Below the pieces are notes generated by a model. It had not been told where the DNA came from, did no database searches, and saw only the letters and a program-made list of their open reading frames with translations. The position numbers were made by a program, and so were the translations under genes. A stretch of DNA of 64,000 nt from JAYQKL01 sp049889415 (GTDB lineage Bacteria > Pseudomonadota > Alphaproteobacteria > RS24). Within the stretch, counting starts at the first letter, position 1. Each line of letters opens with the position of its first letter. Positions 43,671-53,576 of the stretch are shown here, in pieces. The stretch is from contig JBMHDL010000009.1 of the NCBI GenBank assembly GCA_049889415.1, forward strand, positions 41,857-105,856, read 5' to 3'.

Positions 43671-44421
43671 GACCGTCTCCCGCTATGCGCTCAAACTGCT
43701 CGCGCGCCTTGTCCAAATCCTGGCGGGTATCCACCCCCAAAGGCACCGTGTCCACCCGGGCCATACGGATGCTCATGCCATCCTCCAAAGCCCGCAATTG
43801 CTCCAACCGCTCGCGCAGTTCCAGAGGCGATGGCGGCAAGGATACAAACCGCTCCAAAGCCGCCCGCCGATAGGCATAAATGCCGATATGGTGGTAAAGC
43901 GGACCGTCCCCATGCGGTGCTGTCGCCCGGGTGAAATACAGCGCCCGCCCCCGCCGGTTGGTTTTGTCATCCCAGGCGATGACGGCCTTGACGCAATTTG
44001 GGTCCGTGCGCTCGTCATGATCGCTTATTTCAGCGACCAGCGAAGCCATATCGCCACCGGAAAGAAGCGCCTGCTTAACCGCCAATATCAGCTCCGGGGC
44101 GATGGTCGGCAAATCACCCTGCAGATTTATGATGGTCTCATATTGCCCGTCAGGATCGACGCGCTGCAAAGCTTGATGGATCCGGTCAGACCCGGACGGC
44201 AGGTCAGGCTCCGTCATCACCGCCTCACCACCGGCGGCCCGAACCGCATCCGCAATGGCATCATCACCGGCCGCGACAACAACCCGGCCCAGACCAGCAT
44301 GACTTGCACGTTCCCAGACCCGCACAATCATCGGTTTTCCGCAGACATCCAGCAAAGGTTTCTCTGGCAATCGCGTTGACGCCAATCGTGCAGGAATCAA
44401 TATCAGAGACTTGTCAGACAC
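43663..44421 (-). CDS. kdsB: 3-deoxy-manno-octulosonate cytidylyltransferase
   Basis: 252 residues. 'LILIPARLASTRLPEKPLLD' binds CTP and 'NLQGDLPTI' the metal. It activates Kdo as CMP-Kdo for lipid A core synthesis, so the cell makes Kdo-type LPS. Forms an operon with pheA; cytochrome c is divergent. Confidence 0.95.
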   Translation of the reverse strand: MSDKSLILIPARLASTRLPEKPLLDVCGKPMIVRVWERASHAGLGRVVVAAGDDAIADAVRAAGGEAVMTEPDLPSGSDRIHQALQRVDPDGQYETIINLQGDLPTIAPELILAVKQALLSGGDMASLVAEISDHDERTDPNCVKAVIAWDDKTNRRGRALYFTRATAPHGDGPLYHHIGIYAYRRAALERFVSLPPSPLELRERLEQLRALEDGMSIRMARVDTVPLGVDTRQDLDKAREQFERIAGDGHD

Positions 44422-44626
44422 GGCTCACTCCCTTTGTCGGTCATGATAAGCGATTTGCAGGATTTTGCACCTTAAAGCTTGCTTTCCGGGAAAAAACTAA
44501 TCACTTTCGGAAGGCCTGCAAAAATGCAAATGCGACGCTTCGCCGCAAGTTTTTGAACACTTAAACAGGTAAATTGCCTCATGACGTCAGAGCCTCTAGG
44601 GCTTGGAACATTTGAACGGATTTATC

Positions 44627-45166
44627 ATGGACGGATTTGAACTCAACAAAATTGCGGGCGCTGTTCTGGCTGCCCTGCTCGTATTTATCGGCATCCAAAA
44701 TCTTGGGGATGTGCTTTTCCATGTCGAGCCGGCAAATGAGCAGGCTTATGTCGTTGAGGGCGTGGAAGTCGCCGGTGGGGCGGGCGCCCAGGCTATTGCC
44801 GAAGAGGAGCCTGATATCAGGGTCCTTCTGGCCTCCGCAAATATCGACAAAGGCATGAAGGTCGCCAAAAAATGCGTCAGCTGCCACGCTTTTGAAAAAG
44901 GCGGCGCCCATAAAATCGGTCCTGCTCTGTATGGCGTGGTCAATCGCGAAATTGCCGTCGACAACGGCTATGCCTATTCCGGCGTCCTGGCAGGTCTTGG
45001 CGGTGTCTGGGATTATGAGGCCTTGAACGGCTTTTTAGAAAATCCGAAAAAATATGCCGCCGGAACAAAGATGGCGTTTGCTGGTCTGCGCAAATCCTCG
45101 GACCGCGCTAACATTATCGCCTATCTTCGTGACAACGCCGACACACCGGCCCCGCTCACTGAATAG
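44627..45166 (+). CDS. Membrane-anchored cytochrome c (CycM-like)
   Basis: 179 residues. An N-terminal membrane anchor (about 8-28) is followed by an acidic linker and a class-I cytochrome c domain: haem site 'CVSCHAF' near residue 86, 'GPALYGVVNREIA', and the Met ligand in 'GTKMAFAGL'. It carries electrons to the terminal oxidase at the periplasmic face. The divergent kdsB neighbour is typical of alphaproteobacteria. The ATG at 44627 gives the best N-terminus. Confidence 0.92.
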   Translation: MDGFELNKIAGAVLAALLVFIGIQNLGDVLFHVEPANEQAYVVEGVEVAGGAGAQAIAEEEPDIRVLLASANIDKGMKVAKKCVSCHAFEKGGAHKIGPALYGVVNREIAVDNGYAYSGVLAGLGGVWDYEALNGFLENPKKYAAGTKMAFAGLRKSSDRANIIAYLRDNADTPAPLTE

Positions 45167-45240
45167 TCCAGCCGCATTGCATTCTGATTCAAGGTGAAAG
45201 TTCGGTTGAATTTACCTGCCGGCTTTGCTTCAGTACAGGC

Positions 45241-47040
45241 ATGAAACCTTCACACATCCTCCGGGCAGTCCCGTCCCTTACCGTTCTGTTTGTTATTATG
45301 CTGCTGCCGGTTGCAGCCCAGGAGCGCCATGGCTTGTCATTGTTCGGCGATCCCAAATACCAATCAGGATTTGCCCATTTTGATTATGTCAATCCCGCCG
45401 CCCCGAAAGGCGGCACTGTCCGTCTGTCGGCTTTTGGCCGCTTTGACAGCTTCAACCCGTTCATCATCAAAGGGTCCGTCGCCGACAATATCAGCCTCAT
45501 TTATGATACCTTGACCAAATCCAGCCTCGATGAACCCGGCTCGCAATACGGTCTTGTCGCTGCATCCGTCAGCTATGGCGCCGATTATTCCAGTGTGAGT
45601 TTTAAACTCAACCCGGAGGCCCGCTTTCATGACGGTCATCATATTGATGCCCAGGATGTCATCTGGACCTTTGAGACTCTGACAAGCAATCATCCGTTCT
45701 ATAAGGCCTATTACGCCGATGTGAAAGCTGTGACGCAGACGGCGCCAAATGAGGTCACATTCGTTTTCCATGTCACCGGAAATCGCGAATTGCCGCAAAT
45801 TGTCGGTCAACTGCCGGTGCTCCCGAGACATTACTGGACATCTGACAATCGTGACATCTCCAAAACCACACTGGAGCCCCCGCTTGGGTCGGGACCTTAC
45901 CGTATCGGCGCATTTGAAGCCGGGCGTCAGGTCACCTTTGAGCGGGTGGAGGACTATTGGGCCAAAGATTTGAACGTCAATGTCGGGCATTATAATTTTG
46001 CCGCCATCCGCTATGACTATTTCGGCGATCTGACGGTGGCGTTTGAGGCGTTCAAAGCAGGCGAGCTGGATTTTCAGGCGGAAAACAACTCAAAACGCTG
46101 GGCCACCGGCTATAAAATTCCTGCCGTCACTTCCGGAAACATGGTCCTGGCAACCCCAGAAAACGGCAACACACAGGGGATGCAGGGTTTTGTGTTCAAC
46201 ACGCGGCGGGATAAGTTCAAAGACCCGAGAGTGCGGGAGGCCTTTTCCTATGCCTTTGATTTTGAGTGGGCCAACAAAACACTTTTTTATGGGCAATATA
46301 AACGTACCGACAGCTATTTCGACAATTCCGAACTGGCTGCCACCGGCCTGCCGTCTGACACGGAATTGGCACTCTTGTCGCCTTTGAGGGACAGCCTCCC
46401 CGAGCGGGTCTTTACGCAAACCTTCATCAATCCTGTCAACACCAAGCCGAGTGATGTCAGAAAGAACCTGCGGCAGGCCAAAACCCTGCTGGAGGCAGCG
46501 GGATGGCGGGTCACCAACGGCAAGCTGAGCAAGAATGGCGAGACATTCAAGGTTGAATTTCTGCTCGCGCAGGCAGCTTTTGAGCGCATCATCTCGCCTT
46601 ATATAAAGAATCTGAAAAAACTCGGGATAGAGGCGTCCATTCGCATGGTGGATGTGACCCAATATCAGAACCGGGTTCTGGGTTTTGACTTCGACATTAT
46701 GGTCAACAGCTTCGGACAGTCGCTGTCACCGGGGAATGAGCAACGCAATTATTGGGGGTCGGAAAGTGCCGACCGTCAGGGCGGGAGAAATCTAATCGGC
46801 ATCAAAAGTGCGGCGGTGGATCAACTGGTCGAACACATAATTTTTGCCGAGGACCGGGCGGCACAAATTGCCGCCACGCGGGCGCTGGACCGGGTTCTGC
46901 TATGGAACTTCTATGTCGTGCCGCACTGGCACATCCCCTATCACCGGCTGGCCTATTGGAAACCGTTGCAGCACCCGGACCGTCTTCCGCCTTATGCGCA
47001 CGGCTTCCCTGACATCTGGTGGCACGACCAGGCACCCTAG
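45241..47040 (+). CDS. yejA: Peptide-type ABC transporter substrate-binding protein YejA
   Basis: 599 residues, SBP family 5. A signal peptide ends near Val-Ala-Ala-Gln (residue 23). 'GLSLFGDPKYQSGFAHFDYVNP' and 'GGTVRLSAFGRFDSFNPFI' are YejA-type openings. It binds oligopeptides (microcin C in enterics) in the periplasm and feeds YejBEF, encoded downstream. The gap to yejB is 408 bases and holds another gene. Confidence 0.92.
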   Translation: MKPSHILRAVPSLTVLFVIMLLPVAAQERHGLSLFGDPKYQSGFAHFDYVNPAAPKGGTVRLSAFGRFDSFNPFIIKGSVADNISLIYDTLTKSSLDEPGSQYGLVAASVSYGADYSSVSFKLNPEARFHDGHHIDAQDVIWTFETLTSNHPFYKAYYADVKAVTQTAPNEVTFVFHVTGNRELPQIVGQLPVLPRHYWTSDNRDISKTTLEPPLGSGPYRIGAFEAGRQVTFERVEDYWAKDLNVNVGHYNFAAIRYDYFGDLTVAFEAFKAGELDFQAENNSKRWATGYKIPAVTSGNMVLATPENGNTQGMQGFVFNTRRDKFKDPRVREAFSYAFDFEWANKTLFYGQYKRTDSYFDNSELAATGLPSDTELALLSPLRDSLPERVFTQTFINPVNTKPSDVRKNLRQAKTLLEAAGWRVTNGKLSKNGETFKVEFLLAQAAFERIISPYIKNLKKLGIEASIRMVDVTQYQNRVLGFDFDIMVNSFGQSLSPGNEQRNYWGSESADRQGGRNLIGIKSAAVDQLVEHIIFAEDRAAQIAATRALDRVLLWNFYVVPHWHIPYHRLAYWKPLQHPDRLPPYAHGFPDIWWHDQAP

Positions 47041-47115
47041 GACTATACAAACAAAAAAGCTTGAGTTAGGTTTAAGCATTAATTGGGAAAACATAATAAT
47101 AAAAAGGAGTTTCCA

Positions 47116-47298
47116 ATGACCCGTAACGTGATCATAATTATTGTTCTGATAGTTTTGGCGCTTTTGGTCTTCAGTCAGACCGAAGCTGGACGTGAACTAG
47201 GTCTCATCAACCCTTTCGAGGCCAGCGATGACGCCAGTATGGACAGCATGAAAATGGACGATATGGATACCATGGACGATATGGATACCATGAAATAA
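47116..47298 (+). CDS. Small membrane protein with Met/Asp-rich repeat tail
   Basis: 60 residues. Residues 5-21 are a strong hydrophobic segment ('VIIIIVLIVLALLVF'), then a short linker, then a tail made of Asp-Asp-Met-Asp-Thr-Met repeats. The tail comes from an exact 18-base tandem duplication. AAGGAG lies 7 bases before the ATG. It sits between yejA and yejB on the same strand. Met/Asp tails can bind metals such as copper, but there is no direct evidence. No family recognised. Confidence 0.65.
   Translation: MTRNVIIIIVLIVLALLVFSQTEAGRELGLINPFEASDDASMDSMKMDDMDTMDDMDTMK
47257..47292 (+). repeat. Exact 18-base tandem repeat (two copies)
   Basis: GACGATATGGATACCATG occurs at 47257-47274 and again at 47275-47292, in frame, coding for Asp-Asp-Met-Asp-Thr-Met twice at the end of the small membrane protein. 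Confidence 0.95.
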
Positions 47299-47448
47299 GC
47301 CGCCAGCCTGAGGGTTTCTCAATTTGCGGCTTGCTCTGTGTCAGCAACCCATATTAGGCTTTGAAAAGTTTCACAAGGTTGATTCCCTTCCCGCCCAGCG
47401 GCTGGTGATCAGCCAGTAGCCTGCCGAAAATGGGGAGTGTCGACCCGG

Positions 47449-48549
47449 ATGGCCGCCTATATACTTCGTCGTCTTTTGCTGATGATACCAACCATCATCG
47501 GCATTATGTTGCTGAGCTTCACCATTATCCAGTTCGCTCCCGGCGGACCGGTTGAACGGATTATTGCCCAGTTGCAAGGCCATGATGTGGGCGCAACATC
47601 GCGTTTCGCCGGCACCAACACTGAAATGCAGCAGGCCTCAGGGGGCAATTTCGAGGGTGGCGACAGCACCTATCGCGGGGCGCAGGGACTTGATCCAGAA
47701 TTCATCGCCGAGTTGGAACGTCAATTCGGTTTTGACAAACCGGCACATGAGCGTTTCCTGAAAATGTTGCGGGATTACGCCAGCTTTGATTTCGGGGACA
47801 GCTATTACCGCGACGTATCCGTCATTTCCCTGATCAAGGAAAAACTGCCGGTTTCCATTTCACTGGGGCTTTGGACCACCCTGTTTACCTATCTCATTTC
47901 CATTCCGCTCGGGATTGCCAAGGCGCAACGCAACGGCACACGGTTTGATGTCTGGAGTTCGGGCGCTATCATTCTGGCCTATGCCATTCCTGGGTTTCTG
48001 TTCGCCGTCTTACTGATTGTCCTGTTCGCCGGCGGCAGTTATTTCGACCTCTTTCCTCTGCGGGGCCTGACCTCGGAAAATTTCGATCAACTGTCATGGG
48101 CCGGAAAACTACTCGATTATTTGTGGCATATTTTCCTGCCCGTATTGGCCCTGACCATCGGCGCGTTCGCAACCACCACCCTGCTGACCAAAAACTCTTT
48201 TCTGGACGAAATCTCAAAGCAATATGTCATCACGGCCCGGGCCAAGGGGCTAACGGAAAACCGTATTCTCTACGGCCATGTTTTTCGCAACGCCATGTTG
48301 ATTGTCGTCGCCGGCTTTCCGGGGGCGTTTATCGGCGCCTTTTTCACCGGTTCGCTTCTGATTGAGACTATTTTCTCGCTCGACGGGCTGGGCCTGCTTT
48401 CTTATGAGTCGATTATCAACCGGGATTATCCCGTAGTGTTTGCCTCACTGTATATTTTCGGCCTGCTAGGACTGGTGGTGACGCTGATTTCCGACCTGAC
48501 TTATGTGCTGGTCGACCCACGCATTGATTTTGAAAGTCGGGAGGGTTGA
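47449..48549 (+). CDS. yejB: ABC transporter permease YejB
   Basis: 366 residues, six membrane segments. 'YILRRLLLMIPTIIGIMLLSF' is the usual DppB-family start; the EAA loop that contacts the ATPase is 'YVITARAKGLTENRILYGHVFRNA'. The periplasmic insert at residues 45-115 is typical of YejB. A GTG four codons earlier overlaps the GGGGAG signal, so I use the ATG. Confidence 0.92.
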   Translation: MAAYILRRLLLMIPTIIGIMLLSFTIIQFAPGGPVERIIAQLQGHDVGATSRFAGTNTEMQQASGGNFEGGDSTYRGAQGLDPEFIAELERQFGFDKPAHERFLKMLRDYASFDFGDSYYRDVSVISLIKEKLPVSISLGLWTTLFTYLISIPLGIAKAQRNGTRFDVWSSGAIILAYAIPGFLFAVLLIVLFAGGSYFDLFPLRGLTSENFDQLSWAGKLLDYLWHIFLPVLALTIGAFATTTLLTKNSFLDEISKQYVITARAKGLTENRILYGHVFRNAMLIVVAGFPGAFIGAFFTGSLLIETIFSLDGLGLLSYESIINRDYPVVFASLYIFGLLGLVVTLISDLTYVLVDPRIDFESREG

Positions 48550-48551
48550 GC

Positions 48552-49598
48552 ATGGCAAGACCCGCCCTCAAACTCAGCCCTATCAACCGCAGGCGTTGGG
48601 AGAATTTCAAGGCCAACAAACGCGGCTATTTCGCCTTGTGGATTTTCCTGGGGCTGTTTGTCACCACCCTTTTTGCTGAGTTGATTGCCAATGACAAACC
48701 CCTTTTGGTGAAATTCGATAACGCCTATTACACGCCTGTTTTCATATCCTATCCGGAAACCCAATTCGGGGGTGATTTTGAAACGGAAGCAGATTATCGG
48801 GACCCCTATGTACAGGAATTAATCGAAGCGAAAGGCTGGATGGTCTGGCCTGTGATACGCTACGGACATGATACGATTAATCTGGATTTAAGCGTCGCCG
48901 CGCCGGCTCCGCCAAGCAGCGAAAACTGGCTGGGCACGGATGATCAGGGACGGGACGTGCTGGCCCGGCTGATTTATGGTTTCCGCATATCGGTTCTGTT
49001 TGGCCTGACACTGACGGTGTTTTCATCTTTTATTGGTGTTGCTGTCGGCGCCATTCAAGGATATTTCGGCGGATGGACGGATCTCCTGACCCAACGCTTT
49101 ATTGAAATCTGGACCAGTGTGCCCTCACTTTACCTGCTGATCATCATTGCCGCCATCATTGAACCGAGTTTCTGGATTCTGCTTGGTATTCTGCTGCTGT
49201 TTTCCTGGGTGGCCTTGGTCGGCGTGGTACGGGCCGAGTTTTTGCGGGCCCGAAATTTTGAATATGTGCAGGCCGCGCGAGCCTTGGGGGTCGGCAGCGG
49301 CACCTTGATGTGGCGTCACATCCTGCCCAACGCCATGGTGGCGACCCTGACCTTTCTGCCCTTCATACTCAACGCCTCCATCACCACCCTGACATCACTC
49401 GATTTTCTTGGCTTCGGACTGCCGCCCGGCTCTCCCTCCCTGGGGGAATTACTGGCGCAGGGCAAAGCCAACCTGCAGGCGCCTTGGTTAGGATTTTCCG
49501 GGTTTTTGACCATTGCCGTCATGCTGTCGCTGCTGATTTTCATCGGCGAGGCTGTGCGGGACGCCTTCGACCCGCGCAAGGCACTGGAGTCCCCATGA
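48552..49598 (+). CDS. yejE: ABC transporter permease YejE
   Basis: 348 residues, DppC-type permease. An N-terminal membrane segment, a long periplasmic insert (about 55-130) and the permease core follow ('LGTDDQGRDVLARLIYGFRISVLFG'; EAA loop 'YVQAARALGVGSGTLMWRHILPNA'). GGAGGG precedes the ATG by 7 bases; the end overlaps yejF as ATGA. Confidence 0.93.
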   Translation: MARPALKLSPINRRRWENFKANKRGYFALWIFLGLFVTTLFAELIANDKPLLVKFDNAYYTPVFISYPETQFGGDFETEADYRDPYVQELIEAKGWMVWPVIRYGHDTINLDLSVAAPAPPSSENWLGTDDQGRDVLARLIYGFRISVLFGLTLTVFSSFIGVAVGAIQGYFGGWTDLLTQRFIEIWTSVPSLYLLIIIAAIIEPSFWILLGILLLFSWVALVGVVRAEFLRARNFEYVQAARALGVGSGTLMWRHILPNAMVATLTFLPFILNASITTLTSLDFLGFGLPPGSPSLGELLAQGKANLQAPWLGFSGFLTIAVMLSLLIFIGEAVRDAFDPRKALESP

Positions 49599-51208
49599 CC
49601 GAAACCTCACCTTTGCTGGATGTGAAAAACTTGTCAGTCGGATTTAAGACCCAAACCGGCAGCATGACGGCTGTCTATCATGCAGGTTTCACGCTGGAAC
49701 CCGGAGAAACACTCGGCATTGTCGGAGAAAGCGGATCTGGCAAATCGGTCACAGCGCTGTCGATTTTGCAATTGCTGCCCTATCCGACAGCCTTTCATGA
49801 CCGCGGCGAAATTCTGTTCAACGGACGCGACATATTGCATGCTGGCCCGGAGGAAATGCGGGGCGTACGCGGCAATGAGATTGCGATGATTTTTCAGGAG
49901 CCCATGACGTCGCTCAACCCGCTGCACTCCATTGAAAAACAGATCGGCGAGGTTTTGGAACTGCACCAGGGGCTTCGTGGTACTCGACTCAAGAAGGAGG
50001 TTTTGCATCTTCTCGAGCGCGTCGGCATCCCCAATGCCGCCAATCGACTCGGCGCCTTGCCGCATGAACTGTCGGGCGGACAAAGACAGCGTGTCATGAT
50101 CGCCATGGCCCTGGCCAACAAGCCGAAGCTGTTGATCGCCGATGAGCCGACAACTGCACTGGATGTGACCGTACAGAAACAAATCCTTGATCTGCTGAAA
50201 GAATTGCAGGCGGAGACCGGTATGGCCTTACTGCTCATTACCCATGATTTGAGTGTGGTGAAATATATGGCCGACAAAGTCTGTGTCATGAAAGACGGCG
50301 AGATTGTTGAGCAAAACAGCTGTGCAAGGCTGTTTTCCGCCCCGCAGCACCCCTATACAAAGGATTTGATCAACGCCGAACCGGACGGACAGGCCGCACC
50401 GCTCGCCGGAGACGACGCCCCCCTGATGACCGCAGAACATCTGCGGGTTCATTTCCCCGTCAAAAAGGGAGTTTTCGGCACCGGCACATCCGTCGTCAAG
50501 GCAGTGGATGATATCGGCTTCACCATAGCCCCGGGCGAGACCTTGGGCATTGTCGGGGAAAGCGGATCCGGCAAAACAACACTTGGCCGCGCCATGCTGA
50601 AACTGCAAAAAGCTGAAGGCCTCATCTCCTTCTCCGATAAGACCATAAGCGGGTTGAGTGCCGCCGCCATGCGGCCTTTGCGCAGGCATATGCAAATCGT
50701 TTTTCAAGACCCCTACGGCGCCCTGTCGCCGCGCATGAGTGTCGGGGAAATCATCAGCGAGGGTCTGCAACTGCACCATCCGGAGATGAGCGTCATGGAG
50801 CGTGATGTTGCCGTCAGTGAAGTGCTCAGCGATGTCGGACTGCGCCCGGATATGGCGGACCGCTATCCACATGAATTTTCAGGCGGACAAAGGCAGCGTA
50901 TTGCCATCGCCCGGGCCGTCATCCTCAATCCCGAATTGTTGGTTCTTGATGAGCCGACCAGCGCCTTGGACCGCTCTGTCCAGGCGCAGATCGTCGACTT
51001 GTTGCGACGGCTTCAGAAAGCCCGGAACATGGCCTATCTGTTCATCAGCCATGACCTGAAAATCGTCCGTGCCCTGGCACATCGCGTAATGGTTATGAAA
51101 GACGGGGTTATTGTCGAACAGGGGCCCTGCGCCGATATTTTCTCAAACCCGCAAACAGACTATACGCGCAATCTGATTAAAGCCGCCTTTGAACTCTCAA
51201 AGCCCTGA
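49595..51208 (+). CDS. yejF: ABC transporter ATPase YejF (two ATPase domains)
   Basis: 537 residues with two nucleotide-binding domains. Each has Walker A ('GESGSGKSVTAL', 'GESGSGKTTLGR'), signature ('LSGGQRQRV', 'FSGGQRQRI') and Walker B ('LLIADEPT', 'LLVLDEPT'). It drives the YejABE importer. I start at the ATG overlapping yejE; the same frame stays open 95 codons into yejE, which is a shadow. Confidence 0.94.
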   Translation: MTETSPLLDVKNLSVGFKTQTGSMTAVYHAGFTLEPGETLGIVGESGSGKSVTALSILQLLPYPTAFHDRGEILFNGRDILHAGPEEMRGVRGNEIAMIFQEPMTSLNPLHSIEKQIGEVLELHQGLRGTRLKKEVLHLLERVGIPNAANRLGALPHELSGGQRQRVMIAMALANKPKLLIADEPTTALDVTVQKQILDLLKELQAETGMALLLITHDLSVVKYMADKVCVMKDGEIVEQNSCARLFSAPQHPYTKDLINAEPDGQAAPLAGDDAPLMTAEHLRVHFPVKKGVFGTGTSVVKAVDDIGFTIAPGETLGIVGESGSGKTTLGRAMLKLQKAEGLISFSDKTISGLSAAAMRPLRRHMQIVFQDPYGALSPRMSVGEIISEGLQLHHPEMSVMERDVAVSEVLSDVGLRPDMADRYPHEFSGGQRQRIAIARAVILNPELLVLDEPTSALDRSVQAQIVDLLRRLQKARNMAYLFISHDLKIVRALAHRVMVMKDGVIVEQGPCADIFSNPQTDYTRNLIKAAFELSKP

Positions 51209-51226
51209 GGCTGACGGTTTACTGAC

Positions 51227-52105
51227 CTAGGCTGACAGGCCGTTGAGACGTTTGATTGACGTAATATCACCTTCGGTTTCAGCAATCCTGCTGCGGGCCT
51301 CTTGGAAAGGCTCCGACACGACTTTCATATGCGTGGCATTGGCATGCAAAAGCCGTGTTGCGTCCTGCATGATGCCGACATGGCCTTTCCAGAAGACCAG
51401 ATCCCCGCGCTGCAGCGGCGCGTCAGGCTCCACGGTCTCACCCAGGACCCGTTCCTGCATGTCCGAGTCGCGGGGGCAACTGATGCCACAACGCTGCAGA
51501 GCAATCTGAACCAATGCCGAACAATCAAGCCCCAGACTTTCCTTACCGCCCCAAAGATAGGGGACATGCAGGAACTTTTCGGCAATTGAAACAAAATCCA
51601 CATCATGTTCGGTGTTGTAGCCGAGATGATCCGCGATCATCCAACCATCACCGTCAATATGGACAAATCGCCCCTGCTTGCTGACCATTTTCACCTGCGC
51701 GCCCATTGACAAAGCCATCACAGGACGCGACTTGATGTCGTCGCTTTCGTAAACAAAACTGCGCATCGCCGTCACCACCATGTCAGTTCGCACCGGCCCG
51801 GCCAGATCCACCAACTTGGCGTAGCCGACATAATCATCGCGTTGGGACTGCCCCCAGGCCCAGCCTTTCTTTTTTTCATAAACCCTGAAAATCTCGCCAT
51901 GCAGCAATTGGGTGTCCATCTTCGCCCCGTCGGCAGGGCTTCGGCGCAGTGCCGCCACAGGACTGATGACCATCATGTCCCTGCCCTCGACATATTTCGG
52001 CGCGTCAACCTCACCGCGCAGATAGGCCGCCGCCAAATCATCGCGCCAGGGATTAAGCCTCGGGTCAGGTTTTTTGTGGGTGGACATGTTGCGTTCATCG
52101 GGCAT
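51227..52105 (-). CDS. NlpC/P60 cysteine peptidase with SH3-like N-terminus
   Basis: 292 residues. Residues about 50-160 form two SH3-like units ('SPVAALRRSPADGAKMDTQLLHGE', 'ALSMGAQVKMVSKQGRFVHI'), followed by an NlpC/P60 domain with catalytic Cys in 'GLDCSALVQIAL' (about residue 195) and His in 'GHVGIM'. Such enzymes cut peptidoglycan stem peptides; no signal peptide is visible, so it may act on recycled peptides in the cytoplasm. GAGG precedes the ATG at 52105, which overlaps the aminopeptidase end. Confidence 0.88.
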   Translation of the reverse strand: MPDERNMSTHKKPDPRLNPWRDDLAAAYLRGEVDAPKYVEGRDMMVISPVAALRRSPADGAKMDTQLLHGEIFRVYEKKKGWAWGQSQRDDYVGYAKLVDLAGPVRTDMVVTAMRSFVYESDDIKSRPVMALSMGAQVKMVSKQGRFVHIDGDGWMIADHLGYNTEHDVDFVSIAEKFLHVPYLWGGKESLGLDCSALVQIALQRCGISCPRDSDMQERVLGETVEPDAPLQRGDLVFWKGHVGIMQDATRLLHANATHMKVVSEPFQEARSRIAETEGDITSIKRLNGLSA

Positions 52106-53480
52106 AGCGGGCCTCAATCATCTTGAACAAAGCCCTGACAGCCGTCGCTTCTCCACCGACCGGGCGCGCCGGCCGGGGCTTGGCGTTCCATCCATAAACA
52201 TCGCAATGCATCCAGTTTTCAGTCTCGACAAAGCGCGCCAGAAACAGCGCTGCCGTAATTGAACCAGCGAACGGCCCGGATGAAATATTGTTCATATCGG
52301 CAACCTTGCTCGACAGCCAGCCGTCATAACCTTGCCAAAGCGGCATCCGCCAGACGGGGTCTTTAACTGTGCTCGAAGCGGCTTCCAGAGCACTGGCCAA
52401 TTCATCATTATGGGTGTAAAAAGGTGCGATTTCCGGCCCCAAAGCCACTCGGGCCGCACCTGTCAAGGTCGCCATGTCAATCAACAAATCCGGCGCGTCT
52501 TCATCGGCCAGTGTCAACAAATCTGCCAGCACCAGACGGCCTTCTGCATCGGTATTGCCGATTTCCACCGTCGTGCCTTTCCGGCTCGACAACACATCCC
52601 CCGGCCGGAACGCGCCGGCACTGATGGCATTTTCAACCGCCCCGACCAACACCCGCAAACGCACCGGTAGATTGCAGGACATGATGATATGCGCCAAGCC
52701 GAGCACGCAGGCCGCACCGCCCATATCCTTTTTCATCAAATCCATGGCCGTACCCGGCTTGATGTTCAATCCGCCGGAATCGAAACACACGCCCTTGCCG
52801 ACCAGAGTCAGCATGGGATACGCCTCATCCCCCCAGACAAGTTCCAGAACACGCGGTGCCTGGTCAGATGCCCGCCCGACCGCATGTACCAACGGGAAGT
52901 TCTGATCAAGCAAGTCGTCCCCGACTATAGCCTTGAAACCGGCGAGATGACGCCCGGCCAGAGTTTCCATAGCCTCATGCAAGGCTTGCGGCCCCATATC
53001 ATTAGCCGGTGTGTTGATTAAATCCCTCGCCAAACTAAGCCCTTCAATCCGGGCGACAAGATCATCCAGAGACAGGTTTTTCGGAATGACCAAACTCGGC
53101 AGGCTGCGGTCTTCCGCCTTGGTCAGATACCGCTCAAAGCTGTATTGTCCAAGCCCCCAGGCCAGGGCCGCCAGTGCCATATCCTCATCCCCCGGTGTTT
53201 CAGCAAGACGGTATACACCTTCCGGCAATTTTCTTGTCAGACTGCCCAAAGTCCAGAAATCAGTCTCATTCCCCTGACCGACCAGAACAGACTCAATGTT
53301 GCCGGTTTTGTCCGGAATTGTCAGAACAGTCCCGGACCCGGCCGCAAACCCGCTTTGATTGACCCAGTTCGCCTGACGTCCGGCATGCTGTTCCAACCAG
53401 CCAGGCAAATCAGTCTTGGTCAAAAGGTAAATCGGGCAGGCCGGACGGCCTTTGTCGACAAAAAACAATTCCTCTAACAC
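52095..53480 (-). CDS. M17 leucyl aminopeptidase family protein
   Basis: 461 residues from the GTG at 53478-53480, which has AAGGAG 7 bases upstream; two ATGs further up have no such signal. The M17 signature 'NTDAEGRLVLADLL' and metal residues ('KGVCFDSGGLNIKP', 'MKKDMGGAA') are present. It removes N-terminal residues from peptides in the cytosol using two metal ions. It overlaps the NlpC/P60 gene, suggesting a shared role in peptide recycling. Confidence 0.92.
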   Translation of the reverse strand: MLEELFFVDKGRPACPIYLLTKTDLPGWLEQHAGRQANWVNQSGFAAGSGTVLTIPDKTGNIESVLVGQGNETDFWTLGSLTRKLPEGVYRLAETPGDEDMALAALAWGLGQYSFERYLTKAEDRSLPSLVIPKNLSLDDLVARIEGLSLARDLINTPANDMGPQALHEAMETLAGRHLAGFKAIVGDDLLDQNFPLVHAVGRASDQAPRVLELVWGDEAYPMLTLVGKGVCFDSGGLNIKPGTAMDLMKKDMGGAACVLGLAHIIMSCNLPVRLRVLVGAVENAISAGAFRPGDVLSSRKGTTVEIGNTDAEGRLVLADLLTLADEDAPDLLIDMATLTGAARVALGPEIAPFYTHNDELASALEAASSTVKDPVWRMPLWQGYDGWLSSKVADMNNISSGPFAGSITAALFLARFVETENWMHCDVYGWNAKPRPARPVGGEATAVRALFKMIEARYAR

Positions 53481-53543
53481 TATGGGTCTCCTTTCCCTTA
53501 ACATGGCAAAGCCCCCCTGCCCCTGCAACAAGAAAGAGACCGC

Positions 53544-53572
53544 TTGCCTGCCTGCGACGAATGGCCTAATTT
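53544..53572 (+). promoter_or_regulatory. Promoter of thiC
   Basis: TTGCCT (53544-53549), a 17-base gap and TAATTT (53567-53572) put the transcription start near 53579, exactly where the riboswitch begins. Confidence 0.5.
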
Positions 53573-53576
53573 AGAC

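Noticed and set aside
44530..44570. Stem TGCGACG/CGCCGCA followed by T residues
   Set aside because: It is imperfect and no plus-strand gene ends before it, so a terminator has no purpose there.
49310..49594. 95-codon upstream extension of yejF
   Set aside because: It lies in yejE and lacks ATPase-family sequence; the ATGA overlap gives the proper start.
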